Under the pieces are notes generated by a model. It ran no database searches, was not told the DNA's origin, and saw only the letters and a list, made by a program, of their open reading frames with translations. A stretch of 16,215 bases of DNA from JALJPB01 sp963933115 (GTDB lineage: Bacteria > Pseudomonadota > Gammaproteobacteria > Enterobacterales > Alteromonadaceae). Of this stretch, positions 8,061 through 14,626 are shown piece by piece. The DNA is taken from contig CAWVSL010000051.1 of NCBI GenBank assembly GCA_963933115.1, forward strand, positions 1-16,215, in the 5' to 3' direction. Position numbers and translations under genes: made by a program. Every line of letters begins with the position of its first letter. The stretch's first letter is position 1.

Positions 8061-9440
8061 TTATCGAATTTGTAAGATGGTTTGGTTCAACTGGTTATCA
8101 ACTTCAAGCGCTCTTGAATTGGCTTGGAAGTTACGTTGTGCTGAAATTAAATCGATCAGCTCTGCGGTTAAATTAACGTTCGCTTGCTCTAGAGCTGAGG
8201 AGTTGATGGTACCAAAAGTGCCGGTACCTCCTTCTCCAGCTAAAGCATCACCTGAGCTAATACTCTCTTTCCAACCGGTACTTCCAACCTGACTTAATCC
8301 TTGTTCGTTAGCAAAGCTCACCATAGCAATACGAGCAAGTGGCTCTGAGGTGCCATTGCTGTAAGTTGCTTGCACTAACCCATCGACACCAATATCAATA
8401 CCGGTTAATCGACCGACCGCTAAACCATTTTGGTTTAAAGCCGTTACTTCAAAGTTAGAGGCAAATTGAGTCGGTTCATTAGGGTTTGGCGCGTTTTCAT
8501 CTAAGTTAAAATTAACCTTTATAGCTTGAAGCGGCTCGGCACCATTAGATAAAATAGCAGGGCCCAGAGGAGCACTGACGATACCGCCACTGGCTAAACT
8601 AGGCTCTTGCGAAATAAAATCACCCGAGGAATTGAATCTTAAGCGAGCACCAGAAACACCATCAGGAGCTAAAGGACCTGAGGTGCCGCCCTTACGGCCA
8701 GAAGTGTCCGCATCGCCATCGGGATCATTTATATCAAGAATATTACCATCGACAGCGGTAAACATAAGCCAGTCGTTAGGATTAGTTGCTGGGTCATCTT
8801 TAACAAAATAATATGTCATGATGTGACTCTCGCCCAGTGAGTCAAAAACGGTAATTGACGTTGAGTGATTAAACGTCAAAAGATCATCAGGAGAAAAATT
8901 CTCTGGAGCACCTTCAATATATGGAGCCCCTGCAGGTAAATTCATCCGAATATCAACTACACTTGTTTGCGTCGGTGCACCCGAAGAGGTTGGAATTAAA
9001 ATAGGCTCAGAAGTACTTAAACTAACCGATGCTGATGAGCCGTCAGGATTCACTGGAAAACCTAATAGATGACCCCCTTGTGAATTAACAACAAAGTTAT
9101 CGCTATTGAGTTTAAACTGCCCCGCACGGGTGTATGAAGTTTCTAAGCTGCCAAGCTCAGGTACCGTAGCAAAAAAGCCACTACCAGTAATCGCTAAATC
9201 GAGAGCGTTATTGGTAAATTGGATACTTCCTTGGGAAAACTGCTGTGCAACATCTGAGGTTAACACGCCGTCGCCTACTTTTGTTGAGCCGGCCGATAGT
9301 AAAGAAGAGGCATAGACATCAACAAACTCTGCCCGTGATTCTTTAAAGCCAACCGTGTTAACGTTTGCAATATTGTTTGACGTAACGTCAAGATCTTTTT
9401 GAGCTGCGTTTAATCCGCTCAATGCTATATTAAATGACAT
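8061..9440 (-). CDS. flgE: Flagellar hook protein FlgE
   Basis: FlgE is the hook subunit that polymerises under the FlgD cap. It is 459 residues, longer than the enterobacterial protein (about 400), with the added length in the outer domains (about 150-330). The N-terminus 'MSFNIALSGLNAAQKDLDVTSNNIANVNTVGFKESRAEFVDVYASSL' is the diagnostic hook/rod motif. The C-terminus 'LEQANVNLTAELIDLISAQRNFQANSRALEVDNQLNQTILQIR' is the matching FlgE end. A GAGGTG ribosome site precedes the ATG. It follows flgD by 89 bases and is followed by a strong intrinsic terminator, so it is probably the last gene of the flgBCDE message. Confidence 0.97.
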   Translation of the reverse strand: MSFNIALSGLNAAQKDLDVTSNNIANVNTVGFKESRAEFVDVYASSLLSAGSTKVGDGVLTSDVAQQFSQGSIQFTNNALDLAITGSGFFATVPELGSLETSYTRAGQFKLNSDNFVVNSQGGHLLGFPVNPDGSSASVSLSTSEPILIPTSSGAPTQTSVVDIRMNLPAGAPYIEGAPENFSPDDLLTFNHSTSITVFDSLGESHIMTYYFVKDDPATNPNDWLMFTAVDGNILDINDPDGDADTSGRKGGTSGPLAPDGVSGARLRFNSSGDFISQEPSLASGGIVSAPLGPAILSNGAEPLQAIKVNFNLDENAPNPNEPTQFASNFEVTALNQNGLAVGRLTGIDIGVDGLVQATYSNGTSEPLARIAMVSFANEQGLSQVGSTGWKESISSGDALAGEGGTGTFGTINSSALEQANVNLTAELIDLISAQRNFQANSRALEVDNQLNQTILQIR

Positions 9441-9529
9441 AGTGACACCTCATTTTAAAAACTGTTGTAAACTAATTTAGTCAGTGATTAGATATTTATT
9501 TATCTGATCATTAACCACTAAAATTAAAA

Positions 9530-10219
9530 CTAACCTTGTGCAACTTCAACTACGTCGCTTAGTGCCATGTTACTGCCACCATTAAGGTTTAAAATAATAC
9601 TGCCACCTGCACCCGCGAGTGTGACACTTTCTACATTACGATAAGTCATCGCTTGTAATTCAGAGGCTTCGCCATCAACTAAACCGGCAATTCTAAATCG
9701 ATAAGCCCCTTCAGGTGCTGGTTTGCCGTTCGTTGTTTGACCATCCCAATTAAAAACATAGCCCCCCGCAGGAATATTGCCTACCGGCACAGTTTGAATA
9801 ATTTCACCGGCGATATTCTCAACGTAAATATTAACATTGCTTGCAGCCTTGTCAGTGACGACTTTACCTTTGACATTATCGCCTTCACCCATACCAAAAA
9901 CATTGTCATTGACGAGTACGCTTCGACCGACCAGAGATGAAGCTTGCAAGGCTTGACTTGAGGTCATTGAATCAGCAAAACTGCCAAATTTTTTGTTTAA
10001 TTGCGCCACACCATCGGTTGTTGAAAACGCGGTCATTTGCGAAATCATTTCGTTGTTATCAACCGGTTTTGTTGGGTCTTGATTAGCCAGTTCTTGAGTG
10101 AGTAAAGCAAAAAAGTCGGCTTGCGTTAACATGCCATTGCTTCCCTTTTCGGTAACCTTGTACTCTTCGTTATTCCAACGAATGCCATCTAAGGGATTAG
10201 TACCGTTTACTGTGTCCAT
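9530..10219 (-). CDS. flgD: Flagellar hook cap protein FlgD
   Basis: FlgD caps the growing hook and guides FlgE assembly. The start chosen is the ATG at 10219, giving 229 residues (enterobacterial FlgD is about 231). It has an AGGAG ribosome site a few bases upstream, whereas the open frame back to 10264 begins at a TTG with no such support. The N-terminal export and cap region includes 'LTQADFFALLTQELANQDPTKPVDNNEMISQMTAFS'. Next come 'NKKFGSFADSMTSSQALQASSLVGRSVLV' and the C-terminal Ig-like hook-cap domain, with 'GGYVFNWDGQTTNGKPAPEGAYRFRI'. The 116-base gap to flgC is AT-rich and I see no convincing promoter in it. Confidence 0.95.
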   Translation of the reverse strand: MDTVNGTNPLDGIRWNNEEYKVTEKGSNGMLTQADFFALLTQELANQDPTKPVDNNEMISQMTAFSTTDGVAQLNKKFGSFADSMTSSQALQASSLVGRSVLVNDNVFGMGEGDNVKGKVVTDKAASNVNIYVENIAGEIIQTVPVGNIPAGGYVFNWDGQTTNGKPAPEGAYRFRIAGLVDGEASELQAMTYRNVESVTLAGAGGSIILNLNGGSNMALSDVVEVAQG

Positions 10220-10335
10220 TTTATGCTCCTGCCGTTTTTCGCCGACTTTAACTATTGATAACAATTAAGGGATTACTTGCTTGCTACTTTATAGATAACG
10301 GTTATTTATTAATTATTTACTGAGTTATTTACCTG

Positions 10336-10755
10336 TTACTTACCCAGTAAAAGTGTCTTATTCAGCATGTTTTTTGCTGATTCAGCTAACTGCACATTGG
10401 TTTGGTATGAACGTGATGCTGAGATCATATTTGTCATTTCTTCAATCACATTGACGTTGGGTTTATAAATATAACCGTCTTTATCTGCCATGGGATGATC
10501 AGGTGAATATTCAATATTAAGGGGTTTGTTACTTTCAACAATACCCAAAACATCGACACCTACTGCCGTCTGATCTTGTCCGGCGGCAGCTTTTTGCATA
10601 GCAGCGGCAAAAACTGGATGCCTGGCACGATAAGTTTCACCTTGACTGCTACTAACACTGTCAGCATTAGCAATATTACTTGCCGTGGTATTTAAACGCA
10701 TGGATTGTGCGCTCATCCCCGTTGCTGTTATGTCAAATACATTAAATAGACTCAT
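10336..10755 (-). CDS. flgC: Flagellar proximal rod protein FlgC
   Basis: FlgC is a proximal rod subunit of 139 residues, close to the family size of 134-138. It has 'FDITATGMSAQSMRLNTTASNIANADSV' near the N-terminus and the C-terminal block 'PNVNVIEEMTNMISASRSYQTNVQLAESAKNMLNKTLLLGK', both diagnostic. Its ATG shares one base with the flgB stop codon (TAATG), so translation is coupled to flgB. Confidence 0.97.
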   Translation of the reverse strand: MSLFNVFDITATGMSAQSMRLNTTASNIANADSVSSSQGETYRARHPVFAAAMQKAAAGQDQTAVGVDVLGIVESNKPLNIEYSPDHPMADKDGYIYKPNVNVIEEMTNMISASRSYQTNVQLAESAKNMLNKTLLLGK

Positions 10756-11156
10756 TATTGTCCCGTCCCAGTAATTGCTTTTTTCATGGCTTTTATTTTG
10801 CCCGAAAGAAATTGTACGCTTGCTTGATATTCCATTGAATTATTTAAATACAAGTTTCGTTCCAACTGTACATCAACAGTATTACCATCTCCGGTATCTG
10901 CTTGATTTGGAACACGAAAATTCATACCATTATTTGATTCTATACGAACATCGAAATGTTTTTCATGGGTACGTTTCATACCCGACTGTTGGTGTTGAGT
11001 GGCTTGGGCCATCGCTTTTTGAAAGTCCATGCCTCTGGCTTTATAACCAGGAGTATCTGCATTGGCAATATTACTGGCAATAATTTCAGCACGTTTTGCA
11101 CGCACCTCCATACCAATAGGATGTAAACCAAATGCTTTGTCTAAACTGATAGCCAT
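10755..11156 (-). CDS. flgB: Flagellar proximal rod protein FlgB
   Basis: FlgB is the first rod subunit in this operon, at the junction with the export gate and MS ring. It is 133 residues with the family motif 'RAEIIASNIANADTPGYKARGMDFQKAMAQA' (about 22-52). The C-terminal part is 'DVQLERNLYLNNSMEYQASVQFLSGKIKAMKKAI'. A GAGAGG ribosome site lies a few bases before the ATG, and a sigma-54-type promoter lies about 45 bases upstream. In many Vibrio and Alteromonadales clusters cheV-cheR precede this gene; here it heads the operon directly. Confidence 0.96.
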   Translation of the reverse strand: MAISLDKAFGLHPIGMEVRAKRAEIIASNIANADTPGYKARGMDFQKAMAQATQHQQSGMKRTHEKHFDVRIESNNGMNFRVPNQADTGDGNTVDVQLERNLYLNNSMEYQASVQFLSGKIKAMKKAITGTGQ

Positions 11157-11201
11157 ATAAGCCTCTCATCTCACCGTGTTGTTAACTTAGTAACTCACCT
11201 A

Positions 11202-11217
11202 TTCAATTTTTATGCCA
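11202..11217 (-). promoter_or_regulatory. Sigma-54-type promoter for flgBCDE
   Basis: On the minus strand the site reads TGGCATAAAAATTGAA: a perfect TGGCA at -24, correct ten-base spacing, and a -12 box TTGA where the consensus is TTGC. The predicted start is near 11191, about 35 bases before the flgB ATG. Sigma-54/FlrC control of flgB operons is established in Vibrio polar systems. The -12 deviation lowers certainty. Confidence 0.65.
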
Positions 11218-11282
11218 GATTAGGTGTCAAATTTATGATTGTCTTTAATAGACCTTGCCAGAAGGGGATAAATTATCGAGAA

Positions 11283-11314
11283 ATTTTGATTTCAGGTGAT
11301 TTTGATTTCAGGTC
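11283..11314. repeat. 16-base tandem duplication between divergent promoters
   Basis: ATTTTGATTTCAGGTG (11283-11298) is followed at once by ATTTTGATTTCAGGTC (11299-11314), identical in 15 of 16 bases. It lies roughly 65-95 bases upstream of the flgB promoter and 140-170 upstream of the flgA promoter, within the range typical of enhancer sites for sigma-54 activators. Binding is inference only. Confidence 0.75.
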
Positions 11315-11453
11315 AGTGGCTCTCAAAGGAGTTAACCTTAGGACGACTTACTCAATGAATGAAGCCGTGGCAAGTTTGCGATGACCAATTGCAGTACCTG
11401 ACGCCAGAAATGACTTTACCCCGCTATTTTTAACATCGCCTATTATGGTATTT

Positions 11454-11469
11454 AGGCACAATTCTTGAT
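11454..11469 (+). promoter_or_regulatory. Sigma-54-type promoter for flgA
   Basis: The site reads AGGCACAATTCTTGAT: GGCAC at -24, ten-base spacing, and -12 box TTGA in place of TTGC. The predicted start is near 11480, leaving an untranslated leader of about 130 bases before the flgA ATG. The deviation at -12 is the same as in the opposing flgB promoter. Confidence 0.6.
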
Positions 11470-11611
11470 TGTATAAAAATAACAGTAAACCTTGTGTCTA
11501 TTTTTTGACACTCAACTTCGTATAAGTCAGCGTAAATTCACTGGCTTTGTTAAAACATAAGTTAACGCCTAGGCGATTATTTACATTTTCATAATAAAAG
11601 ATCATAACAAT

Positions 11612-12313
11612 ATGAGTAACATTCAGGTTTTTCTAATTTTATTAATCTTGTTGACATTACCGGCCTCTTTTATCACTAAAAGCTATGCCGCGACTGTTGA
11701 ACATAGTTATATCGAAAATTTTGCCAAACAATACCTTAAGGAACAACTCGATACCTCAGCAACAAAAAAGCTGACTATAGACGTCACTAAAATTGATCCC
11801 CGGATACAACTCGACAATTGTGAAAGCCACTTTGAAGCGAACATTCCTGAAAATTTTACCGGTAGGAATATCAGTATAAAAATAACCTGTGTTGATGTAG
11901 TTCCCTGGTATATTTATTTAACAGCGAAAATTACCACCGTTATTCCTGTCCTTGTCGCCAAAAAATCGATTAATAAGGGTAATTTGTTGGATGCGTCAAA
12001 TATGAAAATAACTTATCTTGATAGTTACAAAATCAGAGGATCCTTTATCGCGGACATAAGCAAAGTATCGGGTACGAAGGCAAAACGAAGAATTACTAAA
12101 AATCGTCTTATTACCCTTAAAAATACCTGTACCGTTTGCAAAGGATCTCATGTCGCCATTATTGCCCAATCAGAGAATTTCACGATAAAGACAAATGGTG
12201 AAGCACTAGATAGTGGTAATGTCGGTGAGCAAATTAGTGTCAAAAACAAGCGGAGTGGTAAAGTGATTACCGCCAAAGTAAAAGCTATTAACAAAGTAGT
12301 AATTAATTTATAA
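11612..12313 (+). CDS. flgA: Flagellar P-ring assembly chaperone FlgA
   Basis: FlgA is a periplasmic chaperone for polymerisation of FlgI into the P ring. It is 233 residues with a Sec signal peptide of about 26 residues, ending 'ITKSYA-ATVEHSY'. The C-terminal SAF-type domain spans about residues 105-233 and contains 'IPVLVAKKSINKGNLLDASNMKI' and the family tail 'GEALDSGNVGEQISVKNKRSGKVITAKV', ending 'VVINL'. Cys70 and Cys93 match the conserved cysteine pair of the N-terminal domain. A second pair, Cys173 and Cys176 (TCTVCKG), forms a CxxC motif absent from the E. coli protein. No clear Shine-Dalgarno precedes the ATG. It is divergent from flgB and lies upstream of flgMN. Confidence 0.93.
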   Translation: MSNIQVFLILLILLTLPASFITKSYAATVEHSYIENFAKQYLKEQLDTSATKKLTIDVTKIDPRIQLDNCESHFEANIPENFTGRNISIKITCVDVVPWYIYLTAKITTVIPVLVAKKSINKGNLLDASNMKITYLDSYKIRGSFIADISKVSGTKAKRRITKNRLITLKNTCTVCKGSHVAIIAQSENFTIKTNGEALDSGNVGEQISVKNKRSGKVITAKVKAINKVVINL

Positions 12314-12319
12314 TTATTG

Positions 12320-12346
12320 TTAAGTTATTTAGCCTCTGGCCGATAA
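12320..12346 (+). promoter_or_regulatory. Sigma-28 (FliA) promoter for flgMN
   Basis: TTAAGTTA (12320-12327), an 11-base spacer, then GCCGATAA (12339-12346). The -10 element is a perfect match to the sigma-28 consensus, the spacing is exact, and the -35 box differs from TAAAGTTT at two bases. The predicted start is about seven bases after the -10 box, giving a leader of about 35 bases to flgM. It fits the known feedback by which sigma-28 makes its own anti-sigma factor. Confidence 0.9.
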
Positions 12347-12387
12347 CAGGGTAGACTAAAAGTAATTAACTGCCGAAGGAATGCATT

Positions 12388-12702
12388 ATGGCTATAAATA
12401 TCAATAACTTGAATAGTAACACTCAAGTTAAACACACCTCAGATCAGCACAATGATGTTAAGCAAAAAACAGCACAGGCGAGTACAAATACTGAACAAGT
12501 TAAACGTACTCATCAAGATTCAGTCTCTCTTACTCCCCAAGCTAAAGAGCTTAATGAGTTGCAGAAAAAAGTGGGTTCAGAACCCTCTATCAGTCAAAAG
12601 AAGATTGACCAATTGCAAAAAGCGATTGCCGCTGGTGACTATAAAATCAATCCTGAAAAGTTAGCGGCAAATATTGCTAATTTTGAGTTTGATCTGCTTT
12701 AG
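12388..12702 (+). CDS. flgM: Anti-sigma-28 factor FlgM
   Basis: FlgM binds and inhibits sigma-28 (FliA) until the hook is complete, then is secreted, releasing late gene expression. The protein is 104 residues. It starts 'MAININNLNSNTQ', a typical FlgM start, with a polar disordered N-terminal half rich in Gln, Thr and Asn. The sigma-binding C-terminal half (about 50-104) carries 'DSVSLTPQAKELNELQKKV' and 'ISQKKIDQLQKAIAAGDYKI', followed by 'NPEKLAANIANFEFDLL'. An AAGGAA ribosome site precedes the ATG. It follows flgA by 74 bases but has its own sigma-28 promoter in that gap, so it can be made from both the flgA message and its own. Confidence 0.96.
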   Translation: MAININNLNSNTQVKHTSDQHNDVKQKTAQASTNTEQVKRTHQDSVSLTPQAKELNELQKKVGSEPSISQKKIDQLQKAIAAGDYKINPEKLAANIANFEFDLL

Positions 12703-12782
12703 TGCTTTCTTTTTGACGCTCGTCGTTTAAATGTTTGCATTAGATAAGCGACCTGATAAACAATAAGAAAAGGGGTTTATTA

Positions 12783-13214
12783 ATGACCAATGTACAAAGC
12801 TCAGCACAATTAGTTAATCAGCAGTTAACTCAGTTACAGGCATTAAAATTTTTGCTTGATGAAGAAAAAAACGTTTTACAAAATCACAATCCAGACGATT
12901 TGATTGAGCTTACCCGTAAGAAAAATGACTTACTTATCGAAATTAAAGACCTTGACCTTGTTATAGAAAGAAGTGTTGAGTTTGCTCAAGACAAAGCTGC
13001 GGGTAAATACCTCACCGAGTTAGATGAAATAAGAGCACTATTAACTCGCTGCCAAGCCATTAATTTGGTTAATGGCCAAATCATTCAGCAGTCTCAACTT
13101 GCCGTTGAACGAATGAAGACCAGCTTACTTGAGAGTCATAATAAATCAGCGATTACTTATGATGATAAAGGGAAAACACACGCTGGTTTATCTAGCCTCA
13201 ATATTAAAGCCTAG
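12783..13214 (+). CDS. flgN: Flagellar export chaperone FlgN
   Basis: FlgN is the cytoplasmic chaperone that escorts FlgK and FlgL to the export apparatus. It is 143 residues and almost wholly helical. A long amphipathic N-terminal region includes 'QLTQLQALKFLLDEEKNVLQNHNPDDLIELTRKKNDLLIEI', the recognisable FlgN pattern, followed by more helix to about residue 115 and a polar tail. An AAGGGG ribosome site precedes the ATG. It lies 80 bases after flgM with no promoter seen, so it is probably transcribed with flgM. Its last codons form the first copy of a 14-base tandem array. Confidence 0.93.
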   Translation: MTNVQSSAQLVNQQLTQLQALKFLLDEEKNVLQNHNPDDLIELTRKKNDLLIEIKDLDLVIERSVEFAQDKAAGKYLTELDEIRALLTRCQAINLVNGQIIQQSQLAVERMKTSLLESHNKSAITYDDKGKTHAGLSSLNIKA

Positions 13215-13260
13215 CTACTAAAACCTAGGTATTAGAGCCTAAGTAGTAAAGCCTAGTAGT
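13206..13260. repeat. Degenerate 14-base tandem repeat at the flgN 3' end
   Basis: Four adjacent units start at 13206, 13220, 13234 and 13248: AAAGCCTAGCTACT, AAAACCTAGGTATT, AGAGCCTAAGTAGT and AAAGCCTAGTAGT (the last is 13 bases). The first unit contains the final two sense codons and the stop codon of flgN. The pattern suggests stepwise duplication of the gene end. Confidence 0.7.
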
Positions 13261-13307
13261 AAAAAGTAAATTTGATAACTAAGCTATCCGCAGCCTTTTG
13301 GCCCATA

Positions 13308-13335
13308 ACATAAAACATAAAACATAAAACATAAA
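13308..13335. repeat. Four tandem copies of ACATAAA
   Basis: The 7-base unit ACATAAA occurs four times without interruption and runs into an A tract that forms the upstream arm of the flgN/flgP terminator. A partial copy precedes it. It resembles a simple slippage-prone satellite between converging genes. Confidence 0.8.
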
Positions 13336-13360
13336 AAAATAAGCATATCGCTTACTTTTT
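13334..13360. terminator. Bidirectional terminator between flgN and flgP
   Basis: An A tract, then TAAGC (13340-13344), a 5-base loop, GCTTA (13350-13354), one unpaired position, and TTTTT (13356-13360). Flanking A and T runs extend the stem and give a U-rich tail in both directions. It lies between the convergent flgN and flgP ends, where a shared terminator is expected. The stem core is short, so strength is uncertain. Confidence 0.7.
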
Positions 13361-13427
13361 ATGCCAACGCCCTAGTCAACAATAATCTTTTGCTAGAAAG
13401 CTTAATGTAAATACCGGCCACTCGTCC

Positions 13428-13904
13428 TTAATAATACTTCACAGATTTAATGACTTTGCGATTAAGATTAGCCAAGTAGAGTTGATAGACATTTTCAAAA
13501 TTTAATTCTAACTCTGTAGTATAAATGTCACCAACAGGGTAACTTTTCACTACGCTTGCTCCGCGGATTAAACCTTGAACAGAAGCGCTAAATTGATTAT
13601 TTTCCAATAATAAATCTGCAACTGTCATAGTGCTACTTATTTGCTGTCCATGAACTTGTTCGGCAAGCTCGACATAAGCCGCTAGTTTTGAAGCATTGAT
13701 TGCCATCAACATCCGTTGAGTTTTATTGGCTGACTTTTGCATGCTAATAGGTGCATAACCAATACCAAGAATAATTGGGAATTTTTCAGGGGCAACACGT
13801 TGCCACTCAATTTGTTTGTCATAAACGGTAGAGCAACCATTAGTAAAAACTAGGGTAGAGACTACACTCATCGATAACACAATTTTCTTGAGGGTGTTTT
13901 TCAC
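13428..13904 (-). CDS. flgP: Flagellar assembly lipoprotein FlgP
   Basis: FlgP is an envelope lipoprotein that in Vibrio builds, with FlgO and FlgT, an outer ring of the polar flagellar basal body and is needed for motility. The open frame runs back to an ATG at 13949, inside flgO. I choose the GTG at 13904, 16 bases after the flgO stop. It has a GGAG ribosome site eight bases upstream and gives a proper lipoprotein signal, '(M)KNTLKKIVLSMSVVSTLVFTNGC', with Cys24 acylated (158 residues). The lipobox TNGC is imperfect, lacking the usual Leu at -3. The mature part 'GIGYAPISMQ...MLMAINASKLAAYVELAEQVHGQQIS' matches the LPP20/FlgP pattern. It is co-transcribed with flgO. Confidence 0.88.
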   Translation of the reverse strand: MKNTLKKIVLSMSVVSTLVFTNGCSTVYDKQIEWQRVAPEKFPIILGIGYAPISMQKSANKTQRMLMAINASKLAAYVELAEQVHGQQISSTMTVADLLLENNQFSASVQGLIRGASVVKSYPVGDIYTTELELNFENVYQLYLANLNRKVIKSVKYY

Positions 13905-13920
13905 TATTGTACTCCGTTTT

Positions 13921-14577
13921 CTACTTTTTAATCTTAACAGCACGATCATCGTCAGATAACATCACACGATTTCTGATGAGCATACCATTCTTGATTTTAA
14001 CATGGTTATTGACGTTTTGTTGCTGAGTGTAGTCGTCGCCAATGACCCAAGCAGGAATAAAAGCTTGAGCGGACGCCACAACTACTTTAGATTGAATACC
14101 AATCATTCTAGCATTGACTATCACGCCCTCTGCCTGTTCTACCATGGTTCCTGTTACTACGTAGTCAATAATCTGGCGTTCAGGTAACTCTTGCCAATCA
14201 CGACTAAAAACATAATCCCCTTCTTTAGTGACTCTTATATTGCCCGTTGTTTTAAAGTCAACAATGAGTAAGCCATGGCGTTGTAACTCATGAACAAAAC
14301 TCTCAGATAATTGATTACCTAGCCAATTTGTTGACTCCAAATCTTTTAAATCAACAAACGAAGCGACTGCGATAGGGCTTTTAGCTTTAATGAAAGCGCT
14401 CGTTTTTAACATTTGAACGGCTAGACCTTTAACGACATCGTTTATCGCATGTCTGGGTAATTCAAAACTGTCGATCTCTTCTCCAGCCTGTTGATTTATA
14501 TTATAAAAATCTTCATTTTCTGTCATTGAGCATGAAGTTAAAGATAATAGTATTGGTAGAATAATCCACTTTTTCAT
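13921..14577 (-). CDS. flgO: Flagellar outer-membrane lipoprotein FlgO
   Basis: FlgO is a lipoprotein associated in Vibrio with the outer ring of the polar flagellum and with FlgP and FlgT. The protein is 218 residues, with a lipoprotein signal 'MKKWIILPILLSLTSC' (lipobox LTSC, Cys16). The FlgO domain follows at about 45-175, with 'SPIAVASFVDLKDLESTNWLGNQLSESFVHELQRHG' and 'RQIIDYVVTGTMVEQAEGVIVNARMI' as the recognisable core. The C-terminal tail is basic and polar. A GAGGAT-type ribosome site lies just before the ATG, and a good sigma-54 promoter lies about 45 bases upstream. flgP follows 16 bases after its stop. Confidence 0.92.
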   Translation of the reverse strand: MKKWIILPILLSLTSCSMTENEDFYNINQQAGEEIDSFELPRHAINDVVKGLAVQMLKTSAFIKAKSPIAVASFVDLKDLESTNWLGNQLSESFVHELQRHGLLIVDFKTTGNIRVTKEGDYVFSRDWQELPERQIIDYVVTGTMVEQAEGVIVNARMIGIQSKVVVASAQAFIPAWVIGDDYTQQQNVNNHVKIKNGMLIRNRVMLSDDDRAVKIKK

Positions 14578-14609
14578 GAAGCAATCCTCAGCTTTGGGGT
14601 TTTATTTTA

Positions 14610-14626
14610 TGGTTTTAGGAATGCAT
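14610..14626 (+). promoter_or_regulatory. Possible sigma-54 promoter for flgT
   Basis: TGGTTTTAGGAATGCAT has GG and GC exactly ten bases apart and a good -12 box (ATGCA), but its -24 box lacks the CAC of the consensus. It faces flgT, and its -12 ATGCAT is the same palindrome used by the opposing flgO promoter. This is a weaker call than the flgO site. Confidence 0.4.

Larger units (their letters stand above)
11157..11611. other. Divergent flgB/flgA control region
   Basis: This 455-base region has no gene I can support. It holds a sigma-54-type promoter toward flgB (11202-11217), another toward flgA (11454-11469), and a 16-base tandem duplication (11283-11314) between them. The stretch at about 11320-11445 looks less AT-rich than its flanks and is unexplained; its longest readings are short frames with no family resemblance. 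No trace of cheV or cheR is recognisable. Confidence 0.7.

Noticed and set aside
9502..9518. Possible sigma-54 motif before flgE (minus strand, TGGTT...)
   Set aside because: Spacing fits, but neither the -24 nor the -12 box resembles the consensus beyond the GG. The site lies in AT-rich sequence with chance matches expected.
10220..10264. Extended FlgD start at a TTG codon
   Set aside because: No ribosome site supports it, while the ATG at 10219 has AGGAG at good spacing and yields the usual length.
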